From contig CM049309.1 in the NCBI GenBank assembly GCA_026874595.1, positions 68,184,926 to 68,248,925 on the forward strand: a stretch of 64,000 bases of DNA. Reading direction: 5' to 3'. This stretch comes from Sipunculus nudus. Taxonomy: Eukaryota > Annelida > Sipuncula > Golfingiida > Sipunculidae. The notes beneath the pieces are model-generated. The model was not told the origin of the DNA and did not search any database. It saw only the letters and a program-made list of their open reading frames with translations. Positions 46,386 through 57,700 of this stretch are shown here, piece after piece (within the stretch, counting starts at the first letter, position 1; every line of letters begins with the position of its first letter). The position numbers and the translations under genes are program-made.

Positions 46386-48690
46386 CTATGGTTAGCATTA
46401 TGGCTAGCCTGAATATTAGTGGACTAGGTGATATAAATAAGCAGCGTGATTTACAGAATTTTGTGGCTCAACACCATATTAATATTTGTTGCCTGCAAGA
46501 AACTTTTATATGCACAGGAATATAGTAATATTGTTAAAACAGGGGGGGGGGGGGGCAATTTTATTTTAGCATTTGTACCGACCGCCATAACGGTACAGCT
46601 ATACGGATATCTGACGATGGTGGGGCAGAGATTGTTGAACAGAAATCTGATATAGCTTGGCGAATTGGGAGTATAATTTTATCTTTTGACACATTTTCAT
46701 TCAATATAATAAATGTTTATTGTCCAGCAAAAAAGGGGAGAGATGAAAATTTTTTAACAGATTTCTGATTTTAAACATTCCAATGATACTGTAATATTAG
46801 CAGGTGATTTTAATTTTATTGAAGACTTATCTAAAGATAAACAAGGAGGTATCACTAGTCTAAAGGATTGTTTAATTGGTGTTAACGAATTTAACTGTTT
46901 GAAAAATAAATACATGTTAGAAGACTCATTACGAGTTCTTAATCCACAAGAGAGACGCTTCACTTTTCATAGTATCTGTCAAAAATTCATACTTGAATAG
47001 ATCGCATATATAATAGTCGTGTTGTTAAAATAAGAAATTCAAAATTGTTCGTAATGTCTTCTCTGACCATGACTGTATGATCGTTGAAGTGTAACTTAAT
47101 GAACTAAAGAGAGGGCGGGTTTCTGGCACCAAAATTCACAAATTTAATCAAACAATTAGTATACAGAAACAATTATTGCTTTTTGGAAACATTGCAAACA
47201 CGGCAGGATAAATATTCTAATATTTTATTTTTTGGGGATACCGGGAAGTTATAGAACGAAATCGCTAGAGCACACAGTACAGTGAAGCCGAGGGCCGAAC
47301 ACGGCAAGTTTTGGGAAAAAAGTACAAAGAAGAATTAATTCTGTACGAACAAGGTAAAAAATAGCAATAGCTGTCTACTTATAGAACTTAAGAACAAATT
47401 TAAAGACATGAAAGGGCATTGAGCCCTTTATTGTACGTAATTGTTTTGGAATTCATGACAAATGCAGTTAGGGGAGATATTAAAATTAAAGGCATCGTTT
47501 AACAAGATAACACAGGATTTAAAGTCACACAGTACGCTTTTGACGCCACCTTACTTCTGTCAGATGATACTTAAATGAAAAGATGTTTTAATATTTTACG
47601 TTTTTCAGGGGGTCTCAACAGGAAAAAACAGGGATTATGGTTGGGTAGCAATGTGGGAAGGAATAAGAGGCTATGAAGTATTGCTTGGACTTCTTGGTAT
47701 GTTAAAGTTCTTGGGTTCTATTTAGGAAATGAAAACATTAATAAATTAAACTGGGAACCAAAAATTAAAAAAATTAAAATATATTGTATCTTTGGTCCCA
47801 GAGGGACTTAACATATACAGAAAAGATTGTTGTATGTAATTCCATAGCATCTAGTATTACATGGTGTTTTTTTCGTATGTTATTTCGCTACCCGATTAGG
47901 TAGTAGCCAAGCTTGAGAAATTTTTATTGAACTTTTTTGGGATCACAAAAAAACTTTTAGTGTGTAAAGATGTGATTATTTTGCCATAGGAAAAAAGGGG
48001 GGGGGGGGGGCAAAATTGCTTAGCAAAGCAAAGAAAGTTGAAGCTCAACGAGTCAATTGGTTGTTTCTGTTTCTCAATATGGTTCATAAATGTAAAATTT
48101 TGGTCGAATATTTCATTGGATTTTATCGCGAGGCAACCTTTGGTACGATTATTTTAAAATGTAAGTATAATGCCACTAGCTATTATTGTAAAGGTCAGAT
48201 GTTGAGAGGGTGCAATAAACTCCATGTGATATCTAAATGTGAACCGTATAATAAGAAAGAGTGCTATCTTGATCTCCGTGCATGAATACTTGTATTACAG
48301 ATGAATTGGAGAAAACCTTTTCAAAGAATTTGTTATAAAAGGATGTAAGTATGTTAATGATATCTGGAATAGATGGTTACATTAACAGGTATGATGAACT
48401 TGTTTTAGTTTTAATATCTTGAATAAGGGTTGGTATTAAGCAAAATATGGTAATTAAATTGTTTCCCTCTTGAATGGATTAATACTATATGGAGAGGACG
48501 AGAATCGGAATATAAATTAATGTTAGGAAGCAAGCTGAGTCACAAATTTGTAGAATCGTCACAATTTGCTACCAAGGTTTGCTATAGTTTGTTAGGGGAT
48601 GCCGTACCAGCTTGTATAGATAAATGGAAGAGCATTTTTCATAAGAGTCTATAGGTTAAACGTATATTTAGTAACTGTTATGGTAATTTA
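45600..48690 (+). pseudogene. L1-Tx1-like LINE relic (ORF1 end plus ORF2 pieces)
   Basis: 45890-46262 reads as an ORF1 C-terminus with the knuckle remnant 'HVQRDCPEYF' and a basic tail ending 'PPLDQPSA' and a stop. After a (TA)n tract, ORF2 opens at about 46395 with the endonuclease start 'LNISGLGDINKQRDLQNFV' and 'HINICCLQETF'. 'FNIINVYCPAKKGRDE', 'VILAGDFNFIEDLS' and 'NVFSDHDCMIVEV' follow, with frame breaks. RT-side remnants are 'SGGLNRKKQGLWLGSN', 'VKVLGFYLGNENINKLNWEP' and the thumb-like 48016-48285 frame (KKVEAQRVNWLFLFLN...). The core RT catalytic region is deleted. Motif style fits the Tx1/L1 group. Confidence 0.7.
46313..46383. repeat. (TA)n microsatellite at the ORF1/ORF2 junction of the LINE relic
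   Basis: About 71 bp of perfect TA between the ORF1 stop and the ORF2 start. Confidence 0.95.
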
Positions 48691-48699
48691 AATCATTTT

Positions 48700-49953
48700 T
48701 TATGACAGGTGGCGCAAACTACATTTACGTTCACGCTGCAGACATCCATGCTTATATCGCCGGACTGGTTGGACGTATCTTCCTGAAAATTTGCACGTGT
48801 TTAGATCTCACATAGCTCTCTATCATACAAGAAACCGATGTCACCACCTGCAACCATTTTTGCTCGGCGTTCATCTGTTTGTTTAACTTAGGTTAAAATC
48901 ACTCCCATCTCGGCAGTGGTTTGACTTGTACACTTGAAATTTGGCAAGCGTATACATCCTGGATAGTTTACTTGATTTTATGATAGGTGGCGCCACCTAC
49001 ATTCACGTTCATGCTGCAGATATCCTTGTTTATATCTCCGGACTGGTTTGACGTGTTTGGATCTCACATAGCTCTTTATCATACAAGAAACCGATGGAGC
49101 CACCTGCAACCATTTTTACACAGCGTCCATCTATTCGTTTGACTTGGGCTAAAGTCACTCATAACTCGGAAGTGATTTGACTTATTCACTTAAAATTTCG
49201 CATGCGTACACGTCCAGGATAGTTTACTTGATTTTTTGACAGTTGGCGCCACCTACATTCACGTTCATGCTGCAGATATCCATGCTTATATCTCCGGACT
49301 GGTTGGACGTATCTTCCTAAAAATTTGCATGTGTTTAGATCTCACATAGCTCTTTATTATACAAGAAACTGGTGGCGCCACCTGCAATTATTTTTGCACA
49401 GCGTTCATCTGTTAGTTTGACTTAGGTTAAAATCACTCGCATCTCGGCACGTTTCGACCTATTCACCTGAAATTTGGCATGTGTATACATCCTCGATAGC
49501 TTTCTTGATTTTATGCGAGTGGCGTCACCTACATTCACGTTCACGCTGCAGACGTGCATGCCTATATCTCCGGACTGGTTGGACATATCTTCCTGAGGTT
49601 TTGCATGTGTTTAGATTTCACATAGCTCTTTATTATACAAGAAACTGGTGGCGCCACCTGTAACCCTTTTTTACACAGCGTCCATCTGTTTGTCTCATAT
49701 TGGATAAAATCACTCATATCTCGGCAGTGGTTTGACTTTTCCACCTGAAATTTTGCATTTTTATACATCTTGGATAGTTTCTTGTTCAAATTACAGGTGG
49801 CGCCACCGACAATGTTTACGTGGCAGACATTCATGCTAATATGTAACACATCTAACTCTATTCCCCCTTGCCACTCAATCCATGCTTCACTTCCCCGTCC
49901 TACTCTGATTTTGTCGGATACACGTAGTCGCTTGTCGACTACCGTATTCTAGT
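48700..49953 (+). mobile_element. Non-autonomous Helitron (HINE/pearl-like), best array
   Basis: Nine cores related to GGTGGCGCCACC start at 48708, 48837, 48986, 49093, 49242, 49371, 49518, 49647 and 49796. Intervals are 129, 149, 107, 149, 129, 147, 129 and 149. The array is thus a ~278-bp dimer of two related monomers, and the single 107 is a 22-bp deletion. Monomer A cores are followed by 'ctacattcacgttca', monomer B by 'ctgcaaccatttt'. The array ends in a ~90-bp tail (from 49868) with hairpin GTAGTCGCTTGTCGACTAC (about 49924-49942) and terminal CTAG before T (49948-49952), a Helitron-type 3' end. No coding capacity. Confidence 0.75.
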
Positions 49954-50180
49954 TTTTAATATTCCCTTCTGGGGGATGATAGATGTAATCATACAGGACC
50001 ATGGAGCAACAGCTTCATATCCATCAATATGAGCTGTTATTCGAGTATATGGTCCCCAATACACATTTATTGTCAGAAAATTGACAATAGCTCCAGAAAC
50101 CAATTTCAAGCTTACCACTAATACTGAGAAAATGGCACTAAAAATACAAAACATATCAAAATGACATGACATATATTAAA
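49954..50180. other. Unassigned spacer
   Basis: No recognised feature between the Helitron end and the SGNH relic. Confidence 0.4.
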
Positions 50181-50189
50181 ATATTAGAA

Positions 50190-50840
50190 AATCACAGTCA
50201 TATTTTCTTGAGTTTTTCTTGCAGGGAAATAGCTTAGTAAACCCAAATGTCTTTAAATACTTCAGCCCCTTTCTTGTTGAGATGAATTCCATCCCTTGCG
50301 TAGAGGGCACCTCGATCCTCTCTATCAAATGGCCTGTAGGTACGCAGAAAGACACAACCGGTTTCTTTGCAGAGTTAAATCAACTCCCTGTGGACACAAA
50401 CGCGGTTTGCTTAAAGTACCTGAGAGTCCTGCAAACGCGAATTTATTGCAGACACTCCAGTAATTGTCTCACTTCCAAGCAGTTTCTTTCCACACATTAA
50501 AAAAGTTTCTTGTAACGATCTTATCGGTATTAGCCTTACACAAATCGTTTGTACCAACATGTAATATAGCAATTTTTAGTCAAGCCAATCTCATTCTTCC
50601 AAGTCCTGCTTTCCAGATTAGAGACCTTGAAAGCTTGAACAGGCACCTGGTTCGTCAGATTAATATATTTACATAGACAGCTGCTCACAATCCTGATGAT
50701 TCCTTTTTAATACCGCTGGTCAGTAGTACGCACGATGCTTGTATGGACAAGCATGGCCAACATTGTTATGTGCTTCACATCATACACATCTGGTTTCGGG
50801 CATATGATCCGGCTTCTCTCTATTCTCTACATGACGGGTC
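50190..50840 (-). pseudogene. Decayed SGNH-hydrolase ORF with Cys/His cluster
   Basis: Read on the minus strand over three frames. First comes 'TRCV*CEAHNNVGHACPYKH' (about 50735-50800), a Cys/His cluster matching VCPTSEVHGPGHVNCPYAH of the LTR element's ORF. Next is 'IVSSCLCKYINLTNQVPVQA' (~50640-50700), the Ser block, then 'AILHVGTNDLCKANTDKIV' (~50510-50580), the Asn block. 'CVFLRTYRPFDREDRGALYA' and 'RDGIHLNKKGAEVFK' (~50225-50345) give the Asp/His block. The same domain order as in 17782-18375 argues for a common origin, but the sequences are far apart. Multiple stops and frameshifts make it non-functional. No LTR or gag was recognised beside it. Confidence 0.7.
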
Positions 50841-50849
50841 AACCTTCTT

Positions 50850-51090
50850 CTATCCCATATCACACTTGTGTTACATCAAATCCTGACTAACTCCATTCTT
50901 GGTACCAAAACTGACACCTATTGACACCTACAATAGAAAATATATGTCTCAGTTTTAACCTATAATTGAATATTATCCATACAAATCCTGGATATTTGAA
51001 AATTAATCCTGATCTACTATTACATTGGATATTAACCTTACTATTACTCAGTACCAAATACTCAATTATCTCCCAAGTGAACAATGACTG

Positions 51091-51177
<87 letters not shown>

Positions 51178-52500
51178 ACATCAGTTTGGAGAAATACCTT
51201 TATGATTGCACATGAAATAAACATACGCATATAAATTAACATTATATCAGCGATTAGAAAAATCATCAAAAAGGGAACATAAAGTCACCTGTAGCAGCAC
51301 AAGATATCAGCTCAATAATAACGTAACTGTATTTCAGCTTAGGCTTTTAACTCTGAAGTCGGACTAACCCAATTAAAGTTTTACACTTACAGATACAAAT
51401 TCCCAGTGCAAACACTATATGTAAGTGACACAAAGCGATATTTCAGTACAGATGTAGAAATCTTGCATGCAATTGATGCAAATAAATAATATAATCCACC
51501 GATTAAACAGATACAAGTCTCTACAGCATTAATAATGAACGTAGTTTTTACAGTCAAATTAATGTCGCAATATCTCTGACTTCTTTGACTTTTTTCCTGA
51601 CACACTATATGCATATAAAAACATTGGTTTCGGACATGCGCAGTTCCCATTCTGAACTTGAACGAAGGAGGCAATTTTTAATTGTAAAACTTTCCAAAAC
51701 TTTACATGGTAATAACTAATAACTTATCTTAAACTTAATGTCATTCATAAAGGGTTATGGCAAACTTATCCTGGTATACTATATAACATCTTACATACTG
51801 TATCCGGCCGTACTTTCTGTATTCTTGTCACAAAACAATTAAATCTGTGCGACGTTCAAAATCGTGCACATCACCAAAAACAGCGAGAACGAAATGGGGG
51901 CTGACTGTACAAGTGATCGCGTGAGTAACATAAAATCTTTCATTCTTACTTGTCGCAAATACGTAAGCCATCTTTAGCTCTCCACACCATCGGACCCAAG
52001 TATTATTTTCATTTCTTTTATCGTTATCCGGATTGTTATTTGTATTGATAATTGTGCTGTATGAAAGTAAAGCCAAACAGAGAATAACTCATGCCAAAGG
52101 TATTCATGCAGGGGAAATTGAGGTATGTATGTACTACTTTAAATGTTTGTTCTCTTATCCCAACGGTCATAATATTAGTTATAATTATATGTGTCTCCAT
52201 TGGTTTGAAATCTGATACTGTTCTTCATTCCTCAAGTGGCTACATATTAATGAAAGGCACTACACTGTTTATATAATGACGATTAAATGATGAGCAACGT
52301 GTGACAAAAGAAATGCTCAACGTAGAGGCAAATTAACTTCAAATACGTCGAGCGACATATTCTGAATTTAAAGAAAAATCCATATTGGGACATGGCTTTT
52401 AGTGTAGAATTTTAACTTTGGATAGTAATACAAAAGTCACCAACCAAACCCAAGTTTCTGAAATGTAATTGTGCAGAAAAGACTAGAAATCGCTTGTCAT
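50850..52500. other. Unassigned stretch with AT/GT microsatellite
   Basis: Contains (AT)n followed by (GT)n at about 51094-51174. Frames of 60-95 codons show no domain. I see no gene. Confidence 0.5.
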
Positions 52501-52502
52501 GT

Positions 52503-52505
<3 letters not shown>

Positions 52506-52581
<76 letters not shown>

Positions 52582-52628
52582 ATATACACTGTATATATAT
52601 ATATGTATATATATATGTATATATATGC
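52506..52628. repeat. (AT)n compound microsatellite
   Basis: About 120 bp of AT with occasional AC/GT interruptions. It generates a Tyr/Ile open frame that is not a gene. Confidence 0.95.
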
Positions 52629-52726
52629 GAACTATGCGAGTTCGCTTTCGCGCTTATGGAAATGTAGCTTTAAGTTAAACTGGGCTAATGGGCAACACCC
52701 CATTGCAACCTCTCCAGTAATTTTTT

Positions 52727-53866
52727 GCTCAGCTGACTGAAAGTCACCTGAGCTATAGCGATCACTCATTATGCGTCGTCCGTCTGTCTGTCTGTTAACG
52801 AGGCACAAATCGTAACCGCTGGACCTAGAATCTTTTCACTTGACATCCAGGGAGGTCCATGAAAAATCTCCTTGGAAACCTGAAATTTTGTCTCTGTTAC
52901 CCATATCCTCCCGAGCTGAGGGGCTCGAAAATACCCCATGAATAATTAAAAATTTGATACAAAAGATCAAGTATCTTAACAACTAATGCATTGATCACCA
53001 TGATCCTTGGCATGGATATTGGTCAAGGAGTGTTTCATAAGTTTCTGCAGACTGGTGGTGCCAGTATTTCCTGTTTTTGATACCTTTAAAGATGTGCTTA
53101 TTGTTAACGAGGCACAAATCGTAATCACAGGACCTAGAATATTACAACATGACATCCTGGTAGGCCCATGAAAAGTTTCCAAGGAAACCCGAAATAAGGT
53201 CTCTGTTGCCCATATCCTACGAGTAATGGTGCTCCTGAATACCATCCAGAATAATGCAAAATTTAATACAAAAGCTTAGGTATCTGAACAACTAATGCAT
53301 TGACTGATGACTGATGGCGCCACCTGGATTAAAAAAAAATTACAGATTTTTTTCCTTTAATCTTGAAACCTTTAAAGATGTTGTCTTCTATTAACAGGGC
53401 ACCGTTGCTCCTAGAATCTTTTTACTTAAAATCCAGGTAGGTCCGTGAAAAATATCCTTGGAACCTGAAATTAGGTCTCCATTACCCATATTCTCCCAGC
53501 TATGGGGCTTATAAGCACCCCCCCCCCCCCCCCAGAATAATTGAAAATTTGATACCAAAGTAGGGCACAAATCAAAACCTTGGACATCTAGAGAGTACCT
53601 CAAAAGTTCTCCCCAGAGACCGGAAATTGGGTCACCTTGACCTATATTATCAGAGTTTCAGGGTATGTTTGAGCTACCCAGAACTAATGCAAAATACACA
53701 CAAATTGGCTGATTCCTCAGGAAAGGCGAGTTGGATTGTTATCAAATTTGGTGAGCTGATGAATCTTGATGAACTTTAGTTATTACGCATGAACGATAAT
53801 GCCACCTACATTTTCTTAATGAGTGCCTTTGCGAGGACCTATTGTCAACATGTCAGTCGGCTGAGC
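52727..53866. mobile_element. Non-autonomous element with GCTCAGCTGACTG inverted ends and tandem core
   Basis: The left end is GCTCAGCTGACTGA (52727). The right end is GTCAGTCGGCTGAGC (to 53866), its reverse complement with one mismatch. Inside are about three diverged units of ~300 bp starting 'gaggcacaaatcgtaac' (52799, 53107) and 'cagggcacc' (53395). They carry 'ctctgttacccatat' and palindromic cores at 53053 and 53308 (gatggcgccacctgg). A C17 tract lies at 53518-53534. Same family as 4162-5204. No coding capacity. Confidence 0.65.
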
Positions 53867-54490
53867 GTCATGACCCCTGGGTCACTTTTAAGATTCAGCT
53901 GTAGGTGAAGTAGGGCACGAAGATATTTGTATTCATTCCATGTTTTTGCATTAAAAACTCTGAGGGAGTACTTTGGAAAACATTTTGCTCCATTGTATGC
54001 TCTAGTTTTAAAAAAAATCCATACCCTGTGCAAAATATCCGAACCATGTGCATGAATTCCATTTCGTTTCTAAAAAGTTACACCGTGGGAAGAGAGTACT
54101 ACACCCTCTAACACCCTCCCCCCCCCCTAATCAGGAGCATATTTTGCCGCACATTTTTTTAAAATTTTTATATTTTCAACGACCTGCATCCTGTAATCCC
54201 AAGCGTCTTTACTGGCCAATGTAATTTTTCAAAATGCTCGGTTTACTCTAGCTTCACTCAAGGGCACTATGCCTCTTCAGAAGCAGATTCGGAGTGGGAC
54301 GAGGGGGGGGGGGGGGGGGGGGTCCAGACCTTTTTTATTAAAGGTTTCAAACTAATTTTTTGCGGCCTCTTCCCTCTCCCCTCTTTACCTGACCTGGGAA
54401 CCCTTTTAAGTTTTGCAATTAGTCCTGGATAGGACCACTCCTTACTAATCCTGTTTCTGCCCCAGCCTTATTCTAAGATATACCAAAGAT
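53867..54490. other. Unassigned spacer with homopolymer tracts
   Basis: C10 near 54118 and G20 at 54303-54322. No gene or RNA recognised. Confidence 0.5.
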
Positions 54491-54660
54491 CGGTCATTGT
54501 CAGAAAAAGTTCCATCTACTGTAAAGGATGCGGGAATTCTGTTTCGACTCTAGCTATATGACAGGATACATCACACCGTACACGTATGCACACAAACGGT
54601 TTATGGACCAATGTGCATGTCATTATTACGCGTAACACCACATCCAATTTTATAATCACG

Positions 54661-54666
54661 TTTATT
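54661..54666 (-). terminator. Polyadenylation signal AATAAA of the GH105-like gene
   Basis: AATAAA on the minus strand about 120 nt past the stop codon. The paralogue has the same hexamer at the same distance (63591-63596), which supports use. Confidence 0.65.
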
Positions 54667-54785
54667 AAATGAAATCCGTTTAGGCCTGTATATATAGGTT
54701 TACATCTATATGGAATTAAATCTTCCATTAATAGACAGCAGTAGAGTATTTCAATTTTAACCCCCAACTTAATGGATGATCAGTT

Positions 54786-57700
54786 TTAATGCCAACTGAG
54801 TTGCTTCTTTTCCCACATCATGTATTTGTGCATATCCACCGCGGCGTACAGCACCGCGCCCAGACCGCCGTCCCTGCTCAATATGTATAACGTAGGCCGA
54901 GCTTCATAATCCTGCCAACTCGTCTGTATACCTGTAAATTAATAATTCACATATATAAGGTGAAAGTTTTATCTACGTATTTATGTTATCCAAGGTAAAC
55001 TGTGACATTTACTAAACATCTAAGTTGTACGGAGAATAGAATTGCATAAATACCCAAATCGATCGACGCTAACATTTGTTAACCATAGCTTCTCGTATGT
55101 AAATGGACTAGGAAAAATAAGATGGACTATGGACTCTATATATTGGACCCTGGGGGTTCGTAAAAATTATAACGAAACCTTTTTCAAAACCAAAATTTTA
55201 TGTCATTTTATTGTGAGAAAATAATCAATGATAAAAGTAAATAATAATATCAAAATAATTTGAAAAAAGCCCTCTCCGGTCATCATAATCGTTTTCAAAC
55301 CAATTTATCATCATCACCACTACCACTCCATCAGTACTGCAGTATTCGCCATCAAGGTCCTTACCATTATGGAGAAACATCACTGATACCAATACCAGCA
55401 GCGCCATCATCACCTTTACCACTATTATCATCATCGTCATCACTAGTATCATCATCACCATCATTATTACCACCTTTTCTGCCGTCATAACCACCACTAC
55501 TACCATATTATCAACAACCAACCATAAAATTAACATCCCCATTAATTAATTACTATGATATTAACTAGTACCATCACCATACCTGTTCCTATACATATCC
55601 CACTGACTGTCCCGTCTTCGTTCAATGTCTTCTGTAGCCCCGCCCACCCTTGGTTGATGACGGATCTGAACGTCACGTGGTCAAGCCAACCACGCATGAC
55701 ACCACGGCATATTGTGGATAGATACATTGCAGTTGAAGAGGTTTCTAAATAAGTTTCAGTGTTGTTGACCACCTGGCGCCACCTACCGTCGTTTGACTGA
55801 TACTTCGTGACTGCCACTGCGTGGTCGTTGAGCACCTGGAGCATCTAAAAGAAAATTTACTCGAGTTCGTCATCATTCTACATGTTTATATCACAGTTCA
55901 GTAGATATTTCACATTAATGTTTTCTTTTCACAAAAATAATATGAATAAAATAAATGATCACTATCCCAATCATGTCACAAAAACGTTAGCATCATTTCA
56001 AAGGATAGCTTAATATCACTGGGATCACGAAAGTGTGCTAGTATTTCCTGATGACAATTATGTATTACAGGTAGGAGATGATGTCTTTGTCTGTCCTTTA
56101 CTAGTTATATAATTTAAGACAAAATGAAAGTAATACTCTGATATATGTAATCACTGGGTCAGCAGTAGGAATTTTAATTTACATTTCTTCAGTAGTATTA
56201 TTTGATATTTATAGAAGTGAATATATATCCGTTAACCTGTGTGTAGAGTGGTGACTGCCGTAGTTCAGGGAAGTATTCCAGAGCCGCCATGACCTCCACA
56301 TGAGACAACATTCCCCAGCCATTGGCGCGCCCCCACTTACAGCATGAGTCGTGATCGTCCGCGTGGTTGTAACCATGGTAATACAAGCCGTCACCAGCGT
56401 CTCTCATGTACCTGAACAACATAACTTGAAGGATGTATAGCATACTACGTAGTGCTTTAGATATACAGTAACATGACTACGGCTGAATCAGGCAAAGTGT
56501 AAGAGAAATAGGGTGTTATGTAAAATGATTCAACTGGTTGCAACCACTACAACTATACCATCATTACTGCAATTACTGCTACTCTTTCTTCTATTATTAC
56601 CTCTAATGCTGTGGTGGATATTGTAGTAGGAGTTGTAGTAGTAATATATTGAGATACATAAATATTATAAATAACTTTATTCCTATTATTGCATACTTTA
56701 CGGTTGATGAAAATATTCTTAGAAAACGTAACACTTTGGAAATTTTGGAAATTTCACCTTTCCAACGAAAAGGTATCTAGACAGGTTGCTCTTCCGCAGA
56801 AAATAGTGCCTTTCCGCTAAATATGCATCCTACCATCAAATCACACTTTGTCACACTTCGCTCAGTGTAAACCTGATTTTTCCATCTTACATGCCCTCCT
56901 ACATGCACACTTGCATGCAAAAAGAACTGAATGATTTCAACAGTAGCACGGTTATACCAGAAACACGATTGTCGCGTTAAAAAACAGGAAAATATAGGAG
57001 ATGAGGGCCTATTTGCCATAAAGTCTAAAAAAATATAGATCATTTTATTAGCAAATATAGGAAATAAAGGGAGTCGGTCGTAAAATCACCTCAAAATATT
57101 TTTGTGTCATGTTATGACTATTTATCAGCTACTTATGTGGAAAACACCTTTGTGTTCACCTTTCCAACGGAAAGGTTCAAAATGAAAAATATTTTTTCCT
57201 GCACGTGTTTTTCCTATCTGAGACACGGTCGGAAGGGCGTTATTACGACCCCAGATTCTGAACATTATTCCTTTTATCTATTTTGCTTTTTCACCATTGC
57301 TGACTCTCATTAAAAATACAAAAGCAGAATGGTATATATTAACATTGACAATACTACGGTTACTGCTAGAACAACTTCTACGACTAAAAATATCAACAAG
57401 AATGTGGGCAGCCGACGAGCGACAACACCTACCCGCCGAATCACAGAGGCAAAGATAATGCGAGGAATGGAAATAGATAAAATGAGGCATGGAAAGCGAT
57501 AAAGTGAGTCATGGAATATCCCAAGCCGCCTGGTTAGACGGAACTCTAATAAATATTCTAGATGGCACCACCAGTCATGTGTATAAATGCCATTCTAGAT
57601 CTAAGAACATGCAACATTTTAGGCCAATACGTTAATAAATGCATATAACGAATACATGATTGTAGCAGGTGTCACTTGTTCTGTGTTTGAGAAAGCCATC

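Noticed and set aside
48700-49860. Regularly spaced palindromes resembling a CRISPR array
   Set aside because: Monomers of 129 and 149 bp are themselves related sequence, not unique spacers; the host is eukaryotic and the array ends in a Helitron terminus.
52471-52740. 89-codon frame rich in Ile/Tyr
   Set aside because: Translation of an AT microsatellite.
55225-55542. 105-codon minus-strand frame rich in Val/Met
   Set aside because: Translation of the (GAT)n module inside intron 4.
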